Of a stretch of DNA of 64,000 nucleotides, positions 40,335-52,670 are shown one piece after another (within the stretch, counting starts at the first letter, position 1; every line of letters begins with the position of its first letter). This stretch comes from Magnetospira sp. QH-2 (lineage in GTDB: Bacteria > Pseudomonadota > Alphaproteobacteria > Rhodospirillales > Magnetospiraceae). The notes below the pieces were generated by a model. The model searched no databases, was not told the origin of the DNA, and was given only the letters and a program-made list of their open reading frames with translations. A program made the position numbers and the translations under genes. The stretch spans positions 3,236,001 through 3,300,000 of the forward strand of contig NZ_FO538765.1 in NCBI RefSeq assembly GCF_000968135.1, given 5' to 3'.

Positions 40335-40534
40335 GGATTGCCGAGTGCCACCGTTCGCTTGGACAGGTTGGTTCTGAGTTCGTCCTTGATAAAGGCCTAT
40401 GAGACCTGCGTCACGGCAAAAAAACCGGGAGCGGCCAATCCTTCTGAAATCGAAAACCGTTGCAATCCTATCTCAAAGCATAACAGACTGCCCAAACCGA
40501 AAAAAACAGTGCTTCAGCAATCGAGAAACGGTTC

Positions 40535-43500
40535 ATGGCCCCCCGCTCAAACGGTCCGACCGACCCGGACGTAACCCGGTTCGACCCTACCGACGGAAGT
40601 CTTTTGACACTGCTGGAGATCTCTCCGGCTCCGGTGGCGGTGATTGTCGGCATTGAGCAAGAGGTCGTGTTTCTGAATAACAAGTTCATCGAGACTTTTG
40701 GTTATGGACGGGAAGATCTTCCCGATGTGAACCATTGGTGGCCGTTGGCCTATCCTGACCCGGACTATCGAGAAACGGTGCGCGGGGAGTGGCGCCACCG
40801 AGTCGAGCGCGCCTTGGCCGAAGGCAAGACCATCGAACCCATGGAGGCGGTGGTTCGATGCAAGGATGGCAAACGACGCATCGTCGCCTTCAATGCTGCT
40901 TCTTCTGGCGACCTTACCTTCATTTTGTTCAATGACTTGACCGACCGGCGCGGCATGGGGTCTTACCTGCAAAACATGCAAGCACGGTTGGAAAAAGCCC
41001 AGGCACTGGCTGGAATCGGTAGTTGGGACTGGGAGCCGGAGTCCAACCGCCTGCGCTTTTCCATACAGGCCCAGGCAATTCTCGGCGTGCCATCGGAAAC
41101 CATCGGAGAGGGTTTTCAGGCCCTGTTGCGAATCACCGGCCCCGATTGCCAAGACGAGGTCGCCGGCGCCATCGAGAACTGTCTGGCGGGCTTTGGTCCC
41201 ATGACATTGGAGCATGAAATCCATCAGGCCGACGGTACTCGCCTCATTGTTCGCCATTTGGCGGAACGGGCCGCCAGCGACAAAGAGGGAACGGTAAGGC
41301 TCGAAGGCGTCATTCAAGACATTACCGATGCTCGTCGTATCCAATCGGAAATCCGCGATAGCGAAGAGCGTTTCCGGACTCTGGTCGAAACCACCTGGGC
41401 CGTGCCCTGGCGGATCGATGTCAAAAGCGGGCATTTCACCTATGTGGGAACTCAAATCGAGGACCTATTCGGTTATCCGAAGGAAAGTTGGATCGATATC
41501 CCCGCCTGGTCGGCCCGCATCCATCCGGACGACCGCACATCGGCCCTCTACCACTGCATCAGCGAGGCCCACCGGCGCCGGGAACACGAAACCGAATACC
41601 GCCTGATGCACCAGAACGGCAAAGCGATCTGGGTCCGCGAGGTTACGGCGGTGGTCGATACCCATCACGGCACCACCGAAATGGTCGGCTATTTCCTCGA
41701 CATCACCGATAGCAAGAACACCGAGGCGGAACTGCGTAAAGAAAGAGATTTCACCGACGCAGTACTGGCCACCATCGGCTCTTTGGTGGTGGTTCTGGAT
41801 CGGGCGGGAACCATTGTTCAGTTCAACGATGCCTGTGCGAAGCTGACCCGATACAAAGCCGCCGAAGCGCTGGGACAAAAGGTGTGGAATCTGGTTCTGC
41901 CGCCGGAAAAACTGGCTGAGGTCGAAGAAGTCTTTCGCAACCTGAAGGCCGGCCAATTCCCCAATCGCCACGTCAATCCCTGGTTGGACAGGGATGGCCA
42001 GGAACACTTGATCGATTGGTCAAATACAGCGCTACTTGATGATGACGGCGAGGTGGAATTCGTCATCGCCACCGGCATCGACATTACGAACCAACACCAA
42101 ATGCAAAAGGAACGGGATCAGTTGATCGAAATGTCCCAGGATTTCGTCTGTTCCGTGACACAGGAGGGCGAATTCCGGCTGATCAATTCGGCCTTTGAAA
42201 AAACCTTGGGGTTTGATCGCCAATCGATGATGGCGCGCCCCATATGGGATTTCATTGATCCGCGTGACAGAGAGCGCACCCGCGACGCCTTTGAAGTCCT
42301 CAAGAAAGGCATTCCGGTCAACAATTTTGAGATCCGCCTGTTGACCAAGAACGGTGGCACCCGTTGGACATCTTGGTGTGGGACACCCGACCCGGAAACG
42401 GGACTGAGCTTCAATATTGGTCGCGATATCACCGAGACCAGAGCGGCTCAGGCAGCGCTCAATCAAGCCGCCCGGGTCTTTGAGCACACCCGCGAGGGCA
42501 TTTTGGTCACCGGCGCGGATCGGCGCATCCAAAGGGTCAACAAGGCGTTTGAGTCCATCACCGGCTATTCGGAATGGGAAGTCATCGGCAAGCGTCCGCA
42601 GGACTTCATCAGCTCCGGACATCACGACAACGATTTTTATGAAAAGATGTGGCGCGAGATCGAGGATACCGGAAACTGGACCGGTGAGGTCTGGAACCGA
42701 CGCTGCAATGGAGAGGTCTTTCCAGCCTGGCAAAACATCACCGCCGTTACCGATACCGAAGGCACGACCATCCAATACATCGGCATCTTCTCGGATATTA
42801 CCGAGAAAAAGGATAATGAGAACCGCATTCAACGCCTGGCCCACTACGATGTTTTGACCGATCTTCCGAACCGGTTGTTGTACACCGACCGCCTGGCCCA
42901 TGCCCTGGACCGGGCCCGTCGGACCAATGGCCTTCTGGCCTTGCTGTTCATTGATCTTGACCGATTCAAGAACGTCAACGATTCCCTCGGCCACCAAATG
43001 GGTGATTTGATGTTGCAGACTCTGGCGGCCCGCTTGAGCAATTGTCTGCGTGACTCCGACACCGTGGCCCGATTGGGCGGCGACGAGTTCACCGTCATCA
43101 TCGAAGATGTGGATACGCCGGAAGAAGTGGGCATCACCGCCAACAAAATCCTTGCGGCATTGCGGCGCCCGGTGGACCTGCGTGGCCAAGAGGCGGTTGT
43201 TGGCGCCAGCATTGGCATCAGTTTGTATCCACGCGACGGGACGACCGCCGAGGAACTGGTCAAACATGCCGACACCGCCATGTATCAGGCCAAGGACAAA
43301 GGCCGGGACCGGACCGTGTTTTATACTCCTGATCTGACACAGGGCACCGAGGACCGCTTCCGGCTTGAGGGCCAATTGCGCAATGCGGTGGAAAACGGCG
43401 AAATGGAAGTCTACTACCAGCCGCAGGTCAATATGGAGAGCGGGCGGTTGGTCGGTGCCGAGGCCCTGGTCCGGTGGCACCACCCCACCGACGGGTTGGT

Positions 43501-44140
43501 GCTGCCGACCCGGTTTATTCCACTAGCCGAGGAAACGGGCCTTATCCACTCCCTGGGCCGATGGGTGCTGCGCACCGCCTGCTTCCAAGGCAAGGAATGG
43601 GCCGACAAGGGTTTGCCGGTCCGCATCGCCGTCAATGTTTCAAACCGCCAGATCATGCAGGGCGACATGGTGCGCACGGTGACCCAGGCCCTGGCCGACA
43701 GCGGCCTTCCCGCCAGTATGTTGGAGTTGGAAGTCACCGAGAGCTTCGTCATGGAGAACCCGGAAATGGGTGTTCACACGCTGAATCTGCTGCATGACTT
43801 GGGGGTCTGGCTGGCCATCGACGATTTCGGCACCGGCTATTCCAGTTTCAGCTATCTGAAACGACTGCCCGTGGAACGGCTGAAGATCGACCGCTCTTTC
43901 ATTATGGATATCCCCGACGACAAGGAAGACGAAGCCATCTCCGCGGCCATCATCGCCATGGCCCACGAGCTGGGCATGGGGGTGACGGCAGAAGGGGTGG
44001 AGACCGTGGAACAGATGGACTTTTTACGTCCCCACGGCTGCGAAGAGAGCCAGGGCTTCCTGGTTTCCAGACCGGTTCCCGCGCCCGAATTCGAGGTCCT
44101 GGCCCGCGATCTTCATCCGGCGGACCTGCCGCCCCGTTAG
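40535..44140 (+). CDS. Multi-PAS diguanylate cyclase/phosphodiesterase (GGDEF-EAL)
   Basis: 1201 residues, no membrane segment. About six PAS domains fill residues 20-770 (for example GYGREDLP, LFGYPKESW, LGFDRQSMM and ITGYSEWEVIG as PAS cores). A GGDEF domain has GGDEF at 848-852 and an intact RxxD inhibitory site just before it (RDSD). The EAL domain has EAL at 976-978 and DDFGTGYSSF. Both catalytic cores look complete, so it may make or break cyclic-di-GMP. Several PAS domains may bind heme, flavin or ligands. The final codons (PPR-stop) lie in a palindromic repeat. The 200 bases upstream hold no recognised signal. Confidence 0.93.
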   Translation: MAPRSNGPTDPDVTRFDPTDGSLLTLLEISPAPVAVIVGIEQEVVFLNNKFIETFGYGREDLPDVNHWWPLAYPDPDYRETVRGEWRHRVERALAEGKTIEPMEAVVRCKDGKRRIVAFNAASSGDLTFILFNDLTDRRGMGSYLQNMQARLEKAQALAGIGSWDWEPESNRLRFSIQAQAILGVPSETIGEGFQALLRITGPDCQDEVAGAIENCLAGFGPMTLEHEIHQADGTRLIVRHLAERAASDKEGTVRLEGVIQDITDARRIQSEIRDSEERFRTLVETTWAVPWRIDVKSGHFTYVGTQIEDLFGYPKESWIDIPAWSARIHPDDRTSALYHCISEAHRRREHETEYRLMHQNGKAIWVREVTAVVDTHHGTTEMVGYFLDITDSKNTEAELRKERDFTDAVLATIGSLVVVLDRAGTIVQFNDACAKLTRYKAAEALGQKVWNLVLPPEKLAEVEEVFRNLKAGQFPNRHVNPWLDRDGQEHLIDWSNTALLDDDGEVEFVIATGIDITNQHQMQKERDQLIEMSQDFVCSVTQEGEFRLINSAFEKTLGFDRQSMMARPIWDFIDPRDRERTRDAFEVLKKGIPVNNFEIRLLTKNGGTRWTSWCGTPDPETGLSFNIGRDITETRAAQAALNQAARVFEHTREGILVTGADRRIQRVNKAFESITGYSEWEVIGKRPQDFISSGHHDNDFYEKMWREIEDTGNWTGEVWNRRCNGEVFPAWQNITAVTDTEGTTIQYIGIFSDITEKKDNENRIQRLAHYDVLTDLPNRLLYTDRLAHALDRARRTNGLLALLFIDLDRFKNVNDSLGHQMGDLMLQTLAARLSNCLRDSDTVARLGGDEFTVIIEDVDTPEEVGITANKILAALRRPVDLRGQEAVVGASIGISLYPRDGTTAEELVKHADTAMYQAKDKGRDRTVFYTPDLTQGTEDRFRLEGQLRNAVENGEMEVYYQPQVNMESGRLVGAEALVRWHHPTDGLVLPTRFIPLAEETGLIHSLGRWVLRTACFQGKEWADKGLPVRIAVNVSNRQIMQGDMVRTVTQALADSGLPASMLELEVTESFVMENPEMGVHTLNLLHDLGVWLAIDDFGTGYSSFSYLKRLPVERLKIDRSFIMDIPDDKEDEAISAAIIAMAHELGMGVTAEGVETVEQMDFLRPHGCEESQGFLVSRPVPAPEFEVLARDLHPADLPPR

Positions 44141-44191
44141 ATCACGTCATGTTTGGTCGGAGTCGATATAAAACGACGTGATCTAACGGGG
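44132..44191. repeat. Palindromic repeat family, copy E (supplies stop codons of two convergent genes)
   Basis: CCCCGTTAGATCACGTC (44132-44148) and GACGTGATCTAACGGGG (44175-44191) are perfect inverted copies of 17 bases. TAG at 44138-44140 ends the GGDEF-EAL gene. CTA at 44183-44185, read on the minus strand as TAG, ends the sensor kinase gene. Both proteins end Pro-Arg. The core TAGATCACGT is shared with copies A and C, and partly with B. Confidence 0.85.
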
Positions 44192-45529
44192 TAACACCAA
44201 TTCAGCGACCAATCCACCTGTTGGGGCATCTTCCAGCTTGAGAGAGCCACCATAGAGTTCAGCAATCTCGGCCACGATGCTTAATCCCAATCCCGTGCCC
44301 GGGGTGGTTTCATCCAGACGGAGCCCCCTGGCCAACGCCTGGCCACGGTGCCGTTGAGGAATCCCGGGGCCATCGTCTTCGATTCGAAGAGCCAGGCTGG
44401 GGACGGGGCTGGTCCCTTGGTCTTTGGCCGTCACCCGGACACGGGAAGCGCTCCATTTGCAGGCATTGTCCATCAGATTCCCTAGCATCTCTTCGAGATC
44501 TTCAGGGTCCACGCGGAGAGTCGCCCCCTTGGAGATATCAGTTTCGATGAAAAGACCTCGTTCCCCATAAAGGATATTGAACGAATAGATTAGATCTTCG
44601 ACGACCGGCAACACAGCAACGGATACCCCAAGTGGGTTCACCGCTCCGGCGATACGTGCCCGCCGCAAGTAACGGTCCACATTTTCAGAGGCCTGGGCCA
44701 CCTGTGCGCGGAGCAGGTCACCTTGCTCACCGGGGAGGGTTTTGGTTTCGTTGGCCAGGACAGCCAACGGGTTTTTCAGCGCGTGCGCCAAGTTCCCCAC
44801 CTGGGTTCGGGCCCGGTCCAGGAGCGCCCGGTTGTAATGCAGCACCTCATTGAGGTCGGATACCAATGGCTTGATTTCCGACGGGAAATCCTCCGGCAAA
44901 TGGTCCGCGCGTCCTTCCCGGACATCACTCAGGCTGCTTTGAATTTGGGTCAACGGACGCAACCCGAAACGGATCTGCACCCATACCAGGGCCACCAGAA
45001 CCAGCGCCAGCAGCCCGAGAATGGAGGCGGTGATTTCGGCAAAATCGCCGACCTGCTCGGCCACATCCTCCGTGGGTCCGGCGACGGCGAAACGATAGGG
45101 TTCCGTCGCCCGAGGCATTCCGATTACCCTCTCGAATACCACCAAGTCCCACCCCCCCGGCCCCTTGGTCCGCACCAGACGGGAAGGTTCCAAAGGCCCG
45201 GGAACGGGCAATGGATGGTCCTTAAGCGAGGATGACCCCAAACGCCCCTCCACGGTATCCAGCCCCCGCACCTGCCAATACCAGCCGGACAATGGCCGGT
45301 TAAAGCGGGGATCGGCAGGAGACCAGGTCAGGGTCAATCGTCCATCGGCATTCACGTTTCCCGCCGCAACCAGCTCTTCCAAATGGTCCGCGAGCTGATT
45401 TTCGAATCGGCTCTGTATGTGATTTTCGAACAGGAGGACAAGAACAAGCCCTACCAAGGCCAGGGCCCCGGTAATCCAAAGGATCGAAATCAACATCAGG
45501 CGAAGTGCAATGGAATCTCGCTGGATCAT
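44183..45529 (-). CDS. PhoQ-like sensor histidine kinase
   Basis: 448 residues. Membrane segments at about 10-34 and 180-200, with a periplasmic domain of about 145 residues between them. The HAMP-like linker is followed by NLAHALKNPLAVL (phospho-His), NLMDNACKW, DDGPGIP and GTGLGLSI. The start overlaps the regulator's stop by 4 bases (ATGA). The C-terminus (LVLPR) ends in a palindromic repeat. With the regulator and PepSY gene it probably controls the divergent cytochrome operon. That link comes from position only. Confidence 0.92.
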   Translation of the reverse strand: MIQRDSIALRLMLISILWITGALALVGLVLVLLFENHIQSRFENQLADHLEELVAAGNVNADGRLTLTWSPADPRFNRPLSGWYWQVRGLDTVEGRLGSSSLKDHPLPVPGPLEPSRLVRTKGPGGWDLVVFERVIGMPRATEPYRFAVAGPTEDVAEQVGDFAEITASILGLLALVLVALVWVQIRFGLRPLTQIQSSLSDVREGRADHLPEDFPSEIKPLVSDLNEVLHYNRALLDRARTQVGNLAHALKNPLAVLANETKTLPGEQGDLLRAQVAQASENVDRYLRRARIAGAVNPLGVSVAVLPVVEDLIYSFNILYGERGLFIETDISKGATLRVDPEDLEEMLGNLMDNACKWSASRVRVTAKDQGTSPVPSLALRIEDDGPGIPQRHRGQALARGLRLDETTPGTGLGLSIVAEIAELYGGSLKLEDAPTGGLVAELVLPR

Positions 45530-46197
45530 GAAACGGTGCCAGGATCGGTCAATTGATAGCCGCGGCCCCGGTGGGTGCAGATGGCCTCGGACCCGATTTT
45601 CTTGCGCAGCCGGTTGACCAGCACCTCGATGGTGTTGGAATCCCGATCTCCATCGTAGGCATAGATATGCTCGGTCAGTTCGGTCTTGGAGAGCACCTTT
45701 TCGGCGTGATGGAGGAAATAGGCCAACAGCCGGTGTTCCAGGGCGGTCAGGGTCAAGGGCGCGCCATCCAGGGTGATGCGCCCCGCTGCCGCGTCCAGAG
45801 CCAGCCCGCCGCAGGCCAGAACCGGCTCGGCCTTTCCGGCGCCCCGACGCACCAGGACCTCCACCCGGGCCAGCAGTTCTTCCATCTCGAAGGGCTTGGC
45901 CAGGTAGTCGTCGGCGCCGCTGCGCAGGCCAAGTACTTTCTCCCGCCAGGTATCACGGGCCGACAGGATCAGTACCGGCATGGATTGGCCGTCCTGGCGC
46001 CATTGCTCCAGCACACTCAAGCCGCCACGCTTGGGCAGCCCCAGATCGAGCACCACCGCGTCATAGGGTTCCGTATCGCCCAGGAAATGGCCTTCCTCGC
46101 CATCCTCGGCGCCATCGACCACATAGCCCGCGCCTTCCAACGCCAGGCGCAGTTGCCGGGCCATGGCCGGATCATCCTCGACCACCAACAGCCGCAT
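45526..46197 (-). CDS. OmpR/PhoP-type response regulator
   Basis: 223 residues. The receiver domain has VVEDDPAMARQLR, the phosphorylated Asp in AVVLDLGLPKRGGL, and the Lys of YLAKPFEMEELLAR. The winged-helix output has LTALEHRLLAYFLHHAEKVL and SNTIEVLVNRLRKKIG. It overlaps the kinase start by 4 bases and the PepSY gene stop by 1 base, so three genes form one coupled transcript in the order PepSY, regulator, kinase. Confidence 0.95.
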   Translation of the reverse strand: MRLLVVEDDPAMARQLRLALEGAGYVVDGAEDGEEGHFLGDTEPYDAVVLDLGLPKRGGLSVLEQWRQDGQSMPVLILSARDTWREKVLGLRSGADDYLAKPFEMEELLARVEVLVRRGAGKAEPVLACGGLALDAAAGRITLDGAPLTLTALEHRLLAYFLHHAEKVLSKTELTEHIYAYDGDRDSNTIEVLVNRLRKKIGSEAICTHRGRGYQLTDPGTVS

Positions 46198-46523
46198 CAG
46201 TCGTCTCCCCTGCGGCCGCGTAGCCGGTCCAGCCAGTCATGTCCCTCTTCCACTTCGATAACGTCCAGGCTCTTGGCATCCAGTTCCACTTCCACCACCC
46301 GCCCGTCCTCGCGCAGGATCTTGACTTCATAGACCCAACCGCTGGGCCCGTCGTCCTCGTCTTCCAGTTCCACCTTCAACACCCGCCCGGGATAGTCCTT
46401 GGCCACCCGTTCCAACATCCGGTCCATGGGCACCAGGCCTGCGGGCGGGAGAGAATCGGCCCAGGCATAAGCCGCCGCGAACAGGGCGGAAAATAGGGTG
46501 AGCAGTCTGAGCGGTCCTGTCAT
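46197..46523 (-). CDS. Exported PepSY-domain protein
   Basis: 108 residues from ATG 46523, with a signal peptide (LLTLFSALFAAAYAWA). The mature part has one PepSY-like unit: AKDYPGRVLKVELEDEDDGP, then VYEVKILREDGRVVEVELDA. PepSY proteins of this size often sit with PhoPQ-like systems and diheme cytochromes, and may sense or inhibit at the periplasm. First gene of the PepSY-regulator-kinase transcript. Its start faces the cytochrome operon across 142 bases, which should hold promoters for both. Confidence 0.8.
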   Translation of the reverse strand: MTGPLRLLTLFSALFAAAYAWADSLPPAGLVPMDRMLERVAKDYPGRVLKVELEDEDDGPSGWVYEVKILREDGRVVEVELDAKSLDVIEVEEGHDWLDRLRGRRGDD

Positions 46524-46665
46524 CGGGTCGTCCTCGTGCGGTGGAAACATCTTTTCAGTGTCCACCATGGAACCTGAACGACAGCTTAAACCACCCTTCA
46601 GGCTGACGACAGGGGCCCGGGACTAAGTTGGCGCCATTACCGATTCGCAACCAGGACAAACCGCC

Positions 46666-47784
46666 ATGACCAAGCCCGCCACCACCAAAATATGGGACCT
46701 GCCGACCCGGCTATTCCACTGGCTGCTGGTCGGGACCGTGCTGGGCGCCCTGGGCACCGGGCTGGTTGCGCCCGCCTCGTGGCAGCCTTTGCATGTCGGC
46801 CTGGGCTATGGCGTTGCCGCCCTGGTCGGATTCCGCCTGGTCTGGGGCTTTGCGGGCAGTCGCTACAGCCGTTTCGGTGGTTTCGTCTTTACACCGCGCG
46901 AAACCATCGCCCATGCCCGATCCATTTTCCGCCGCCGTCCGCCCCCACATCTCGGCCATAACCCCGCCGGGGCGCTGATGATTTTCGCCCTGCTGGGCCT
47001 GTTGATGCTGATCACCGGCACCGGACTGGCGGCGCTCGGCGGCACGGAAAAACTGGGACCATTGGCGGGCTGGGTGTTCTTCGCCACGGGCGAGACCGCG
47101 GCACAGGCCCATGAATGGCTAAGCAACGGCCTGCTTATGTTGATCGGCGGTCATCTCCTGGGTGTGCTTTTGGAGAGCCGACTGACTGGCGAGAACCTGC
47201 CCCGCGCCATGATCACCGGTCACAAACGAATTCATGATCGATTGGATAATAACGTGATCGGGCGCGCCACCTCGCCCCTTGGCACGGTCCTGCTCGCCAT
47301 TCTTCTGGGCATCGCGGGATGGGCTGGCATGGCGACCAAGGACGCCCCGGCGAAAGGAAATCTGCCCAGGGACATCACGGGCAGCCTATACGCCACCGAG
47401 TGCGGCGACTGTCACCACGCCTTTCACCCCAGTCTTCTGGACAGCGCTACCTGGGATCGGGTGATGGCCGGGCTGGACAGCCATTTTGGCGAGGATGCCT
47501 CGCTGGACCCGGAGACTACCGACCTATTGAACCAGGCTCTGCGCGACCAATCCGCCGAATTTTTCGATACCAAGGGCGCGCGCGCCTTCACCGGTCCAAA
47601 CGCCACCGACCCCCTGCGCATCACCAACAGGTCCAAATGGTCAAAAATACATGAAGACCTGAATGATGCCCTCTTCCGTCATGCCCGGGTGGGCAGCCGG
47701 ACCAACTGTGGCGGATGCCACCAAGATGCCGCCACCGGCCTGTTTGCCGATCGATCCATCACCTTACCGGAGACTCCACAATGA
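46666..47784 (+). CDS. Cytochrome b561-type membrane protein with C-terminal diheme cytochrome c domain
   Basis: 372 residues. Residues 1-225 form a four-helix b561-like cytochrome (IWDLPTRLFHWLLVG, HEWLSNGLLMLIGGHLLGV supply heme-binding His). The C-terminal 140 residues resemble the diheme cytochrome DHC, with CGDCHHAF and CGGCHQDA heme sites. It would carry electrons from quinone to periplasmic partners. Its stop overlaps the SHP gene start by 4 bases (ATGA). The set cytochrome b, SHP, DHC and nearby two-component system recalls the SHP clusters described in Rhodobacter and Shewanella. Confidence 0.9.
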   Translation: MTKPATTKIWDLPTRLFHWLLVGTVLGALGTGLVAPASWQPLHVGLGYGVAALVGFRLVWGFAGSRYSRFGGFVFTPRETIAHARSIFRRRPPPHLGHNPAGALMIFALLGLLMLITGTGLAALGGTEKLGPLAGWVFFATGETAAQAHEWLSNGLLMLIGGHLLGVLLESRLTGENLPRAMITGHKRIHDRLDNNVIGRATSPLGTVLLAILLGIAGWAGMATKDAPAKGNLPRDITGSLYATECGDCHHAFHPSLLDSATWDRVMAGLDSHFGEDASLDPETTDLLNQALRDQSAEFFDTKGARAFTGPNATDPLRITNRSKWSKIHEDLNDALFRHARVGSRTNCGGCHQDAATGLFADRSITLPETPQ

Positions 47785-48173
47785 AAAAGACCCTGATTCT
47801 GCTGGCCATCGCGGCCCTTCCTTTTACCCCGGCCCGGGCCGATGCGCGAGGGGATTTGATGGCCCAATATGCCGCCGAGGCAGGTGTGCCATTCTCCGCC
47901 GACCGGGGCGAAGCGCTGTTCCGCACCGAATTCAACGGCGGCAAGCCGGAAACCCCAGCCTGCACCACCTGCCACACGAAATCCCCCAAGGGCACCGGCA
48001 AGACCCGGGCGGGCAAGCTCATTGAGCCCTTGGCCCTGTCGGCGACCCCGACCCGCTATGGCGATGCCAAGAAGGTGGAAAAATGGTTCGGGCGCAACTG
48101 CCGTTCCGTGTTGGGCCGTACCTGTACCGCCACCGAAAAAGGCGACTTTCTCACCTTCATGATGAGCCAATAA
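47781..48173 (+). CDS. shp: Sphaeroides heme protein (SHP)-type cytochrome, DUF1924
   Basis: 130 residues with a signal peptide (TLILLAIAALPFTPARA). One c-heme site, CTTCHTKSPKGTGKTRAGK. The typical SHP end KKVEKWFGRNCRSVLGRTCT has two Cys that can form a disulfide and the Asn region that serves as the labile heme ligand. SHP binds oxygen and small ligands when Asn leaves the heme. It sits between its likely membrane donor and the diheme partner. Confidence 0.9.
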   Translation: MKKTLILLAIAALPFTPARADARGDLMAQYAAEAGVPFSADRGEALFRTEFNGGKPETPACTTCHTKSPKGTGKTRAGKLIEPLALSATPTRYGDAKKVEKWFGRNCRSVLGRTCTATEKGDFLTFMMSQ

Positions 48174-48184
48174 GGAGAATACCC

Positions 48185-48643
48185 ATGAAACGCACCTTGA
48201 TTGCCACTTTTGCCCTGGGCGTCCTGCTCGCTTCGAGCGCCCGCGCCGATGATGATTTTTACGGCCCGGTAACCCACCAGGCCACCAAGGATGAATGCGG
48301 GGCCTGCCACATGGCCTTTCAACCGGGCCTGCTGCCCGCCGATTCCTGGAAGGCGGTCATGGCGGACCTGCCGAATCACTTCGGCGAGGATGCCAGCCTC
48401 CCCGCCGAGACCGCCACGGAGATCGAGGCCTATCTGGTCGCCAATGCCGGAACAAACGGATTTTGGCAACGCTTCACCGGCGGCAAGGAGGTGACCCTGC
48501 GAATCACCGACCTGCCGGACTGGAAACATGAGCACGAAGAAGAAGTTTCCCCCAGCGCCTGGACCCGCGCGGACGTGGGCTCCAAGGCCAATTGCCCGGC
48601 CTGCCACAAGGCCGCCGAGAAGGGTTATTATGACGATGACTGA
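48185..48643 (+). CDS. dhc: Diheme cytochrome c (DHC)
   Basis: 152 residues with a signal peptide (IATFALGVLLASSARA). Two heme sites: CGACHMAFQPGLLP near the N-terminus and CPACHKAAEKGY near the C-terminus. It is clearly homologous to the C-terminal domain of the cytochrome b gene two genes upstream, probably through duplication. DHC is the usual electron donor to SHP. Ribosome site AAGGAG is 10 bases before the ATG. Confidence 0.92.
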   Translation: MKRTLIATFALGVLLASSARADDDFYGPVTHQATKDECGACHMAFQPGLLPADSWKAVMADLPNHFGEDASLPAETATEIEAYLVANAGTNGFWQRFTGGKEVTLRITDLPDWKHEHEEEVSPSAWTRADVGSKANCPACHKAAEKGYYDDD

Positions 48644-48750
48644 TCCGATTGTCGGGAAAGTGACCAAACGGTGAAATCAAAAGTGTTCTCGCGGGCGCGG
48701 CTGGTGTAATAAAGGCCCGCCGCCCCGCGATTCATGATCGAAGAGCCGTC

Positions 48751-52017
<3,267 letters not shown>

Positions 52018-52025
52018 GTAGAAGA

Positions 52026-52082
52026 ACTACCCACCTACCATCGTGCTCCCGGATCCGGATGCGCGAGGGTGGTTTTTTTTGT
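52026..52082 (+). terminator. Candidate terminator between carB and greA
   Basis: CCACCT near 52030 pairs with AGGGTGG near 52065-52071 and an inner GC-rich stem, followed by a run of eight T. It may also act as a leader hairpin for greA. Confidence 0.6.
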
Positions 52083-52118
52083 TTTATTGAACACCGATTC
52101 ACGCCGGAGGCAAAGGCC

Positions 52119-52592
52119 ATGGAAAAGATCCCGATGACCCGTGGCGGTCTGGAAGAACTGGAAGCGGAGCTGAAGCACCTCAAAAGCCGTGAACGCCCCG
52201 ATGTCATCAAAGCCATCGCCGAGGCCCGCGAGCATGGGGATCTCTCCGAGAACGCCGAATATCATGCGGCGCGCGAAAAGCAGAGCTTCATCGAAGGCCG
52301 AATCGCCGAGTTGGAAGACATCACCAGCCGGGTGGAAGTCATCGACCCGTCGAAACTGTCCGGCGACGTGGTCCGCTTCGGCGCCACCGTTGAGGTGGTG
52401 GACGAGGACACCGACGAGGAAATGGCCTTTCAGATCGTCGGCGCCCACGAAGCCGACGTGGACAAGGGCAGGCTGTCCATCACCGCGCCCCTGTCCCGGG
52501 GACTGATCGGCAAGAGCCTGGGTGACTCAGTGGAAGTGACTTCGCCGGGCGGCACCAAGTCCTATGAGATTCTCAAGGTCGACTACAAATAG
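52119..52592 (+). CDS. greA: Transcription elongation factor GreA
   Basis: 157 residues from ATG 52119 (CGGAGG 8 bases upstream). N-terminal coiled coil with the acidic tip ([40 protein letters not shown]) and a C-terminal globular domain ([20 protein letters not shown] region). It rescues backtracked RNA polymerase. The pair carB-greA is frequent in alphaproteobacteria. Confidence 0.97.
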   Translation: MEKIPMTRGGLEELEAELKHLKSRERPDVIKAIAEAREHGDLSENAEYHAAREKQSFIEGRIAELEDITSRVEVIDPSKLSGDVVRFGATVEVVDEDTDEEMAFQIVGAHEADVDKGRLSITAPLSRGLIGKSLGDSVEVTSPGGTKSYEILKVDYK

Positions 52593-52612
52593 TCCGTTCG
52601 ACCTGCTCGACA

Positions 52613-52652
52613 AAACAAGTCCCGCGATCCGTTCGCGGGACTTGTTTTTTGT
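52613..52652. terminator. Terminator between convergent greA and ahcY
   Basis: ACAAGTCCCGCGA pairs with TCGCGGGACTTGT, flanked by A and T runs, so it can serve both genes. Confidence 0.9.
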
Positions 52653-52670
52653 TTGGGTGATCGCCTGGAA

